Shown in pieces: positions 57,452-64,000 of a stretch of 64,000 nucleotides of DNA. The first letter of the stretch is position 1; every line of letters begins with the position of its first letter. The position numbers and the translations under genes are program-made. Source of the DNA: Corynebacterium sp. HS2168-gen11 (GTDB lineage: Bacteria > Actinomycetota > Actinomycetes > Mycobacteriales > Mycobacteriaceae). Under the pieces are notes generated by a model. That model worked only from the letters and a program-made list of their open reading frames with translations, made no database searches and was not told where the DNA came from. The stretch lies in the NCBI RefSeq assembly GCF_024834075.1, contig NZ_JANUXR010000002.1, positions 186,001 through 250,000 of the forward strand. The letters are read 5' to 3'.

Positions 57452-58060
57452 ATGCATTCTGACGAGTCCGCGTTTCGAAATCGAAATTCCCACGCTCCCG
57501 GCGCCGCTGCCAATGGCGATCGTATTCCATTTGTCATTGATGCTGAGCATGCAGAACCAGCAGGAACAGAAACACAAGTGCCGGATTCAACGTGGCGGAA
57601 CAAGTCGCAGCTATCGAGATTACGGTTACGCCAGAAGAAAAACGTGGCATTAGTCACTACTGCTTCGTATTCTGCGAGTGAGAATCGACGGAAACGGCAA
57701 CGCCAATATGCGATCATGCAAGGTGCTCGCATTCCGTTTATTTTACTTTCTGCGTTTGCGTATATGTATTTGCATAATGTGTTACTCGCGACAGTGCTGT
57801 TTATAATTTCCGTCCCACTGCCATGGATTTCGGTCGTGATAGCCAATGGTGTGGGTGAGCCTCGTGATTCTCGCACACCGAATGTTTATAAACCAGCGGC
57901 TGCACGCTATGCCGCTGAAGCACTTGCAACCGCGCAAGCAGCTGCCATTCACAATAGCCAAGACACTGTGTTGGAGATTGAAGCGTCTCCTGCCTCCTCA
58001 GGTACAGTCGAGAACACGTCTGTCATCATTGATGTTGATAATGAAGATTTCATGGCATAG
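57452..58060 (+). CDS. DUF3099 membrane protein
   Basis: 202 aa, ATG start. A polar N-terminus (1-65) is followed by the DUF3099 core: ALVTTASYSASENRRKRQRQY, then two membrane helices (about 90-108 and 110-130) and GVGEPRD. The C-terminal about 60 residues are Ala-rich and acidic. No ribosome-binding site; TAGATT lies 7 nt upstream of the ATG, so it may be leaderless. Divergent from the DUF3039-helicase pair. Function unknown. Confidence 0.88.
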   Translation: MHSDESAFRNRNSHAPGAAANGDRIPFVIDAEHAEPAGTETQVPDSTWRNKSQLSRLRLRQKKNVALVTTASYSASENRRKRQRQYAIMQGARIPFILLSAFAYMYLHNVLLATVLFIISVPLPWISVVIANGVGEPRDSRTPNVYKPAAARYAAEALATAQAAAIHNSQDTVLEIEASPASSGTVENTSVIIDVDNEDFMA

Positions 58061-58105
58061 GAATAATCGACTTATTGTTGGTTGGGTGAGAAAAGGAGCA
58101 CACGC

Positions 58106-59737
58106 ATGGTTTCGTTGGTGAGCAATGACCTAGTTCAACAGTCTGTTTATACCAAAGTGGCACCGAAATTAACTGCTATCTTGCAGCAGCATCGCTTTAC
58201 TGCTGCAGGTATTCAGGCTTTTTTGGGCATTCCAGTATACGAGGCGTTACAACGTGGTGAGCCAGCGGCAGTACTGTTTCACTTACAAGAACATGCCAAC
58301 AAGCCACTTGCGGTATTACTTGAATTATTTTCGCTTCACGAGCCAGTTGCACCTGCACGCATTATTGAAGTGTTTGGCGCTGATTTTACACAAGAGCTTA
58401 TTGATGCTGGCGTTCTTGGTCACCGCAGTCGATTGGTATCTGATGATGACTCTGACGTCGAAAAGCTAACTGCGCTTATCGACGTCACTGCGCATGTGAT
58501 TCAGCACCATAACCAATGGGTTTTTTCTGATGTAGATGCCAGCCAGTTAGATAATTATATTCCCGGCACGGACCATGTGCTCGGAGTCGGTGCAGCCAGT
58601 TTGTCATTGCTGAAAACTACACCTAAAACCTTTGTCAATTCTGTCTTGGATTTAGGTACTGGTTCAGGCATTCAGATTTTAGGGCAGCTCGATTGCAGTC
58701 GCACGATTACGGCAACTGATATTCATCCGCGTGCGTTAGATTTTGCTGTGGCAACATTACTTGCAGCCTCTGATCATGCAGATGCGCCTGAAGATGAACA
58801 GCCACGTGGGGCAACGGTTGAATTACTCCAAGGGTCGTGGTTCGAGCCAGTGGCCGGTCGCAGTTTTGATCGCATTATTGCCAATCCCCCATTTGTCGTT
58901 GGTCCTGGCGTAATTGAGCATGTGTACCGCGATTCGGGTGTTGCACTTGATGGTGCAACGGCATTAGTCGTGAGCCAATCCATCGAATATTTACGCATTG
59001 GTGGTACCGCCCATCTATTAGGGGCTTGGGTACATCAACATGGCCAGTCTTGGCAGCAGCGAATTGCAAGCTGGTTGCCCGATTACGGTGTACGTGCGTG
59101 GGTATTACAGCGAGACGTCGTTTCTCCGCAGATGTATGTTGGCACATGGCTGCGTGATGAGTCGATTGATCCGCGTAGTCGGGCTGGACGAGCAAAAACC
59201 ACACAGTGGCTCCAGCATTTCCGCGATGCGAATGTTGCTGGTGTGGGATTTGGTTTTATTGCATTAGAGCGCTTAGAAGATACTGTTGCATCTGATATTG
59301 TGGTCGAGACCCTAGAGCACAGCTTTGATGGCGATCTCGGGCCGGAAATTGAAGAATATTTCTTAAGGTCAGAATGGTTAAGCCATCAAGATACTGATCG
59401 AATGCTGGATACACAATATTTTTTGCGTCCATCGGTGGCGAAAGAAGATATTTATGTGGCTGATAAAGGCAATGAACAAGGGTTTATCGCTGAACTGATC
59501 CGTTTGAGTCGCATGGATGGCCCGCGTTGGAGCCACGAAATTGATGAACATCTCGCAGCAATTATTGCAGGACTGCATCCGCATGGGTTGTCTTTGCGAG
59601 AAATTATTTCATTATATGCCTATGGGCATCAATACGATGAAGCTGAGTTACAAGCTGCGATTATCGCGCCACTTGTCGATCTGATTCGACATGGTTTGAT
59701 CCTGCCAACCGAATTGCTTCGCGACGGAGAATACTAG
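58106..59737 (+). CDS. Class I methyltransferase of the NPPF type, two-domain
   Basis: 543 aa from the ATG at 58106, with AAGGAG 7 nt upstream. An N-terminal helical domain (1-165) with no known catalytic motif precedes a Rossmann core: VLDLGTGSG (180-188) binds SAM and NPPF (260-263) is the amino-methyltransferase motif IV, as in PrmC and RsmC-type enzymes. A C-terminal region (about 395-543) ends in a winged-helix-like segment. Probably methylates an amino group in RNA or protein; the target is unknown. Runs into dtd after 7 bp. Confidence 0.88.
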   Translation: MVSLVSNDLVQQSVYTKVAPKLTAILQQHRFTAAGIQAFLGIPVYEALQRGEPAAVLFHLQEHANKPLAVLLELFSLHEPVAPARIIEVFGADFTQELIDAGVLGHRSRLVSDDDSDVEKLTALIDVTAHVIQHHNQWVFSDVDASQLDNYIPGTDHVLGVGAASLSLLKTTPKTFVNSVLDLGTGSGIQILGQLDCSRTITATDIHPRALDFAVATLLAASDHADAPEDEQPRGATVELLQGSWFEPVAGRSFDRIIANPPFVVGPGVIEHVYRDSGVALDGATALVVSQSIEYLRIGGTAHLLGAWVHQHGQSWQQRIASWLPDYGVRAWVLQRDVVSPQMYVGTWLRDESIDPRSRAGRAKTTQWLQHFRDANVAGVGFGFIALERLEDTVASDIVVETLEHSFDGDLGPEIEEYFLRSEWLSHQDTDRMLDTQYFLRPSVAKEDIYVADKGNEQGFIAELIRLSRMDGPRWSHEIDEHLAAIIAGLHPHGLSLREIISLYAYGHQYDEAELQAAIIAPLVDLIRHGLILPTELLRDGEY

Positions 59738-59744
59738 CACAATC

Positions 59745-60179
59745 ATGAAAGCAGTCATTACCAGAGTAACTCAAGCAACAGTTCGAGTAGATGGAACAGT
59801 GGTAGGAGCTATTCAATGTCCCGAAACAACTGGACTCCTTGTGCTTGTCGGAGTAGGCCGTGAGGATGCCCCTGATGCGTGGATAACTATGGTGCGCAAG
59901 ATTGCAGAACTGCGGATTTTGCGTGATGAACACAGTGTCGAAGAAATTGGTGCACCAGTACTGTTGGTGTCGCAATTTACCCTCATGGGTCGCACTGCCA
60001 AAGGACGACGACCTTCGTGGTCTGATGCAGCGCCAGGTGCGGAAGCTGAGCCAATTATTGAAAAAATTGCAGCGGGATTGCGCCAACGAGGCATTCATGT
60101 AGAGCAAGGACAGTTTGGGGCGATGATGAGTGTTGAGAGCATCAATGATGGGCCTTTTACTGTGCTCGTTGAATGCTAG
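59745..60179 (+). CDS. dtd: D-aminoacyl-tRNA deacylase
   Basis: 144 aa, ATG. Removes D-amino acids (and glycine from tRNA-Ala) from mischarged tRNA. The two active-site motifs are intact: SQFTL (76-80) and the cross-subunit Gly-cisPro NDGP (134-137). Starts 7 bp after the methyltransferase stop, so probably one transcript. Confidence 0.96.
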   Translation: MKAVITRVTQATVRVDGTVVGAIQCPETTGLLVLVGVGREDAPDAWITMVRKIAELRILRDEHSVEEIGAPVLLVSQFTLMGRTAKGRRPSWSDAAPGAEAEPIIEKIAAGLRQRGIHVEQGQFGAMMSVESINDGPFTVLVEC

Positions 60180-60657
60180 CTGTTGGTTGTTCGTCAGCGC
60201 CGAGCGCGGCGCGGGTCTCGAGCGCGGAACTGAAGTGAGAGTTTCAGGTGCGGGTGAGGCGCCGAGTGCGACGATTATATTTCATGTATCAACGGTGCCG
60301 GCTGTACGAATGTTTATCAGTCAACACAGTATCAAATCAGATGATTGCTATTTACTTGAGATGTTTCCAACGCTTGTTTCACCTCCGCTACTCCTGAGCA
60401 CCGATGGATGATGCTTCATCCAATTGCGTCGAAAAATCTTTGCTCAGATAAACAACCCGTAGGCAGCCAAGGTATATCTGAGCATGAAATATAGTCGATT
60501 TCATCGATACGATCTCACGTGTGGCTTACAACGCTGTAATCTTCAATATCGCCAATGACCACCATGTTTTACACTTTCACACCCATTCAGGAACTAAAAC
60601 AGCTCTTGAGACGTTGAATAGATAGAACAAACTAAAAGTTGGCGAAGGAGCCTGATT
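60180..60657. other. Intergenic region between dtd and sigB
   Basis: 478 bp without a credible gene. The first 110 bp are unusually GC-rich and include a 6-bp stem GCGCCG-AGCG-CGGCGC (60197-60212), possibly the dtd terminator stem. The right end holds the SigH-type promoter of sigB. Confidence 0.6.
60590..60618 (+). promoter_or_regulatory. SigH-type promoter of sigB
   Basis: GGAACT, 17-nt spacer, GTTGAA matches the GGAA-N16-19-GTT consensus of corynebacterial SigH promoters. It lies 40 bp upstream of the sigB ATG. sigB transcription by SigH is known in C. glutamicum. Confidence 0.7.
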
Positions 60658-61719
60658 ATGACCACTCAGCAACAGTACAACGAAGATACCACTGACAAGC
60701 TTACGGTTGATCCTGCTCCCCTACGGGCTTTAGAAACAGTTTTGGATGACAACGTCACCATTGAAAATGTTGATGTAGGTTCACGCCGTGGCCATTCAAA
60801 TGACAATCCTTCAGCAGATCTAGTGCGTGTGTATCTTAACGGTATTGGTAAAACCGATCTGCTCGAAGCGGAAGATGAAGTATATCTTGCGCAAACTATT
60901 GAAGTAGGCCTGTACGCCGAATACTTACTCACCGAATCAAACCGACACCTCACACGAGCAATGAAGCGTGACTTAAAAGTACTGGTGAAAGAAGGCAAAA
61001 AGGCACGTTCTCACCTGCTCGAAGCGAATTTGCGCTTAGTAGTCTCCCTTGCAAAGCGCTATACCAATCGTGGTATTCCACTGCTTGATCTTATTCAGGA
61101 AGGCAATCTTGGTTTAATTCGCGCAATGGAAAAGTTTGACTACTCTAAAGGGTTTAAATTCTCCACATATGCAACATGGTGGATTCGTCAAGCAATTACC
61201 CGTGGCATGGCTGATCAGTCACGCACGATTCGCCTTCCAGTCCACCTAGTTGAACAAGTCAATAAACTTTCACGAATCAAACGAGAGCTGTTTCAGCACC
61301 TTGGTCGCGAAGCAACACCAGAAGAACTTTCTGAAGAAACTGGTATCGAGGTTTCCAAGATCGAAGCACTGCTGCGCCAGTCACGCGATCCAGTTTCTCT
61401 TGACATGCCAGTTGGTGCTGACGAAGAAGCTCCACTTGGTGATTTCATTGAGGATTCTGAAGCAACCGATGCCGAATCTCAGGTGGTTGCCACGTTAAGA
61501 CATGAAGATATTACAAAAGTAATTGCCACCTTAGAAAAGCGTGAACAAGATGTGATCAAAATGCGTTACGGCCTTGCTGATGGCATTCCACATACGCTTG
61601 ATCAAATTGGCAAACACTATGGTCTCTCACGTGAACGTGTTCGTCAGATCGAACGGGAAGTCATGCGTAAGCTGCGCGTTGGCGATCGCGCTGACAAACT
61701 TCGAGCATACGCACAATAA
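60658..61719 (+). CDS. sigB: Sigma factor SigB, principal-like
   Basis: 353 aa group 2 sigma factor, ATG with AAGGAG 7-8 nt upstream. The long basic/acidic N-terminus of SigA is absent. Regions 1.2 ([11 protein letters not shown]), 2 ([33 protein letters not shown]), 3 and 4.2 ([18 protein letters not shown]) are complete. In C. glutamicum SigB serves the transition and stress phases. It lies upstream of dtxR, as in other corynebacteria and mycobacteria (ideR). Confidence 0.97.
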   Translation: MTTQQQYNEDTTDKLTVDPAPLRALETVLDDNVTIENVDVGSRRGHSNDNPSADLVRVYLNGIGKTDLLEAEDEVYLAQTIEVGLYAEYLLTESNRHLTRAMKRDLKVLVKEGKKARSHLLEANLRLVVSLAKRYTNRGIPLLDLIQEGNLGLIRAMEKFDYSKGFKFSTYATWWIRQAITRGMADQSRTIRLPVHLVEQVNKLSRIKRELFQHLGREATPEELSEETGIEVSKIEALLRQSRDPVSLDMPVGADEEAPLGDFIEDSEATDAESQVVATLRHEDITKVIATLEKREQDVIKMRYGLADGIPHTLDQIGKHYGLSRERVRQIEREVMRKLRVGDRADKLRAYAQ

Positions 61720-62020
61720 TTATTGTGATCTGCTAGACACTTGTATATTCACACTCTAAAGTGAACAGTAGCGAGCGATTTAGTACTTTCCAGCAATTAA
61801 ATAGGTAATATTTATTCGCTTCGACTAGTTCTAAAAACATAGGCTATAATTTAATGAGTGTCTGATATACCTAAACTTGTGCCACCGAAGTTTGGTGATA
61901 GGCCAGTCATTCTTAAACATAACTATGGCCTAGATTTGCAGTTCATCAGCACAACGCAATAGATAACGCAGCTTCGTAAGTAGCTTACTTACAACGCAAT
62001 ACTCGAGAAAGGTCATGCAC
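61720..62020. other. Intergenic region with dtxR promoter candidate
   Basis: 301 bp. TATAAT at 61845-61850 with TTCGAC 19 nt upstream is the best promoter candidate for dtxR, giving a leader of about 160 nt. A second -10-like TAGATT lies at 61931-61936. No gene seen. Confidence 0.5.
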
Positions 62021-62710
62021 GTGAAGGATTTGGTCGATACCACTGAGATGTATTTGCGTACTATTTACGAGCTTGAAGAAGAAGGTATCACCCCACTTCG
62101 TGCTCGCATTGCAGAACGTCTCGAGCAATCTGGCCCAACTGTAAGCCAGACCGTCGCACGCATGGAACGCGATGGGCTCGTAGTTGTCGCACATGATCGC
62201 AGTCTTCAAATGACTGATCAAGGACGCGCCTTGGCAGTTGCTGTTATGCGTAAGCATCGTCTGGCAGAACGACTTTTAACTGACGTGATTGGCCTTGATA
62301 TTCATCGCGTTCATGATGAAGCATGCCGCTGGGAACACGTCATGAGTGAAGAAGTTGAACGCCACATCGTAGCACTTTTAGACTCAGTTGATCGTTCTCC
62401 ATTTGGTAATCCAATTCCAGGACTCGAGGAGCTCGGTGTCTTAAACCAAGATGAAGTAAAACCTGGTATCCGTAGCGTTGATCTGCCAGAAAGCGATCTG
62501 CGTCGAAAAGTACGCATTGTTCAGGTCAACGAAATCCTCCAAGTTGATCCAGATCAGTTCAAGCATCTGCAGCGTGCAGGGATACATGTTGGGACGATCG
62601 TAGAAATGGAACATCGCGATGGACGAGTCAAGCTTTTCCTTGAAAACAACGTCGTAGAACTCCTCGATGATCTTGCACATGCAGTGCGAGTTGAACTTCT
62701 CGACGACTAA
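62021..62710 (+). CDS. dtxR: Iron-dependent repressor DtxR
   Basis: 229 aa from a GTG at 62021, preceded by AAAGG at 8 nt; this gives the N-terminus [11 protein letters not shown] of C. diphtheriae DtxR, whereas the ATG two codons earlier is too close to the site. The winged helix (about 24-60) includes [18 protein letters not shown]. All metal ligands keep the reference numbering: Met10, Cys102, Glu105, His106 (primary) and His79, Glu83, His98 (ancillary). The C-terminal SH3-like domain is more divergent. With Fe(II) it represses iron-uptake genes and related loci. Confidence 0.97.
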   Translation: MKDLVDTTEMYLRTIYELEEEGITPLRARIAERLEQSGPTVSQTVARMERDGLVVVAHDRSLQMTDQGRALAVAVMRKHRLAERLLTDVIGLDIHRVHDEACRWEHVMSEEVERHIVALLDSVDRSPFGNPIPGLEELGVLNQDEVKPGIRSVDLPESDLRRKVRIVQVNEILQVDPDQFKHLQRAGIHVGTIVEMEHRDGRVKLFLENNVVELLDDLAHAVRVELLDD

Positions 62711-63045
62711 CCCTTGGACAAATTTCACACACGAGCATGAACACTTAGAAAAATTTGGTCGAATGATGCCAGGTTCATGTCTATTGTGTCATTACTTTCT
62801 TCACACTGAGAATCAGTACACAAGATCCTCTATGTTGGCCTTTTCAGTAAAGGTGGCAAGAAACTCTTGCCACCTTTACCCTATGGTTGCTCTAGTTGAA
62901 TATTGAAGGCGTCACACACAAGCGTCGTATCACGCGTTGATGTACGAATTGTGTCCAGCGATAACGTGCATGACGTGCCATACGCCACCACCATTTTTGT
63001 CGCAACAAACCTACAACAACTTGCATGCAAGGTTGACGTAACATC
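62711..63045. other. Intergenic region after dtxR with stem-loop
   Basis: 335 bp between convergent genes. It contains a perfect 15-bp stem GTAAAGGTGGCAAGA/TCTTGCCACCTTTAC (62847-62879) with a 3-nt loop and no T-run. It probably ends dtxR transcription. No gene recognised. Confidence 0.65.
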
Positions 63046-64000
63046 TCACGCCGGAACATCGAGATACTGCTTTGTCATGATACTGCCTTGCTCCAAGACT
63101 CCCATGATGTCGATTTTCTTCTCCGGTTTGCGATATACCTGCATCACTAACTGCGCCAAGCGATGATCAGGGGTGTCAAATAATGCGGCTTCCAATGCAA
63201 ACAATGCACGCGGCGTTGGCTTATGCACTAAAGCAGTTAAGGCATAGACGCATAGTCCATTACTGCGCACATCTCCTGCAAAGTTTCGTGACACCATCAA
63301 ACCAATTGCTTTTGCAGCAGCCATATTGCCAACCAGCTCGTGCATATAAATATCACGTAGCCGTTTATTCGATAACAATGCAGCCAGATATAGCCGATCT
63401 TCTTCATTGGGCTCCCAATGCAATTGACTTGCTTCCTGCATGATTGCTTGCAACCGCAGCATATTATCATGGACAATAGCAGGCTCATCTGTGATTGCTT
63501 TTAACAGCACATTTCCATATTGTTTCGCCTTAATCGTTTGAGCATCAATCACAGACGCAGAAACATCATGCGGAGCCTTGAAATAATCAAGGGCATCGTC
63601 TTTTGAAAGCTCTGGTAAATAACCATCCGCGAGCAACTCTTGGGTGCTTTTTGCTTGACTAATCGCACCAACTTCTCCTTGTTTCCAAGCAGGCGAAGCA
63701 GCCAGTTTACGGAACACACCACTTAATACCTTAGCGGTGTATGGATGATAAAACTTCAATTCATACGGTGCTTGGGTATAGATTTCTGATACTTGCCAGC
63801 ATGCTGCAACGGGACATTCACCTGTGATACTTGCAGTTTCAATAGCATGCAGTACCTCTTGAATAACGTCTCGATCTGTATTGTCAGTGACAATCACTGC
63901 AACAGTGACTGCAGATTGCACTGCGGCTAAGGCCGCTCCCGCATCTGGCAGATAGCGCAGCTTGTCAAAATCGATACGCAAAATTGGGCCAAGTGAAAAA
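63046..64000 (-). CDS. DUF4192 protein, 5' end cut by window
   Basis: The frame stays open to the right edge (about 317 codons visible); the in-frame TTG near 63981 is not the true start, because the upstream codons read SLGPILRID, the typical early DUF4192 sequence. Later features are ITGECPVAACWQVSEIY, YGNVLLKAITDEPA and LCVYALTALVHKPTPRALFALEAALF. The family is actinobacterial and of unknown function. It faces dtxR. Confidence 0.85.
   Translation of the reverse strand, partial: FSLGPILRIDFDKLRYLPDAGAALAAVQSAVTVAVIVTDNTDRDVIQEVLHAIETASITGECPVAACWQVSEIYTQAPYELKFYHPYTAKVLSGVFRKLAASPAWKQGEVGAISQAKSTQELLADGYLPELSKDDALDYFKAPHDVSASVIDAQTIKAKQYGNVLLKAITDEPAIVHDNMLRLQAIMQEASQLHWEPNEEDRLYLAALLSNKRLRDIYMHELVGNMAAAKAIGLMVSRNFAGDVRSNGLCVYALTALVHKPTPRALFALEAALFDTPDHRLAQLVMQVYRKPEKKIDIMGVLEQGSIMTKQYLDVPA

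Noticed and set aside
62903..63166. 87-codon open frame between dtxR and the DUF4192 gene
   Set aside because: It overlaps the end of the DUF4192 gene on the other strand and shows no coding features.

Overview
The window looks like chromosomal core sequence from a low-GC member of the genus Corynebacterium, in the broad neighbourhood of C. diphtheriae or C. kutscheri; the species is a guess. The evidence is a DtxR that keeps every metal ligand at C. diphtheriae numbering, a SigA with a Lys/Ala-rich plus poly-acidic N-terminus, mycolate-actinobacterial genes (aftC, pimA, PIM acyltransferase, PI-phosphate synthase, ppgK, actinobacterial hemQ) and a series of actinobacterial DUF families (DUF3000, 3039, 3093, 3099, 3710, 4192, 4193) in an order familiar from Mycobacterium and Corynebacterium.

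Layout. 1-2.3 kb: a YhgE/Pip membrane protein (cut by the window edge) with a strikingly degenerate ABC-ATPase partner. 2.4-4.5 kb: a HEPN-like/CBS protein and L-serine dehydratase. 4.5-8.3 kb: hisS, a metallo-beta-lactamase-fold hydrolase, tpx and a membrane-anchored cyclophilin. 8.5-10.3 kb: three small exported proteins in a row, two of which share a C-terminal helical motif; this is the least explained locus. 10.4-22.6 kb, all on the minus strand: yebC-ruvC-ruvA-ruvB-yajC-secD-secF-peptide-binding lipoprotein-apt-rel, the classic actinobacterial recombination/secretion/stringent-response block. 22.8-25.1 kb: a large surface protein with an LARTG sorting signal. 25.6-30.7 kb: phosphatidylinositol mannoside synthesis (HIT-pgsA-patA-pimA-LemA-like) facing a GT87 mannosyltransferase-like gene. 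30.9-35.9 kb: thrS, then DyP peroxidase, PCu(A)C lipoprotein and CopC-domain protein (metal/copper handling at the envelope). 36.2-37.6 kb: a truncated ISL3-type transposase next to six tRNA genes.

37.9-46.6 kb: aftC-msrB, hemQ, DUF3000, RNase D, dxs and a TRAM-domain RNA methyltransferase. 46.8-53.9 kb: DUF3710-dut, DUF3093, DUF4193, an inositol monophosphatase-family protein, ppgK and sigA. 54.1-55.3 kb: a 641-bp tandem duplication carrying two paralogous small membrane proteins. 55.4-64 kb: helicase-DUF3039, DUF3099, a large methyltransferase, dtd, sigB (with a good SigH-type promoter), dtxR and a DUF4192 gene cut by the right edge.

Most of the window is housekeeping. The accessory-looking parts are the small exported-protein cluster, the surface protein, the IS remnant and the duplicated membrane proteins. 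No CRISPR array, prophage or complete mobile element was seen. Starts were adjusted by ribosome-binding site and family N-termini; many are GTG or TTG.
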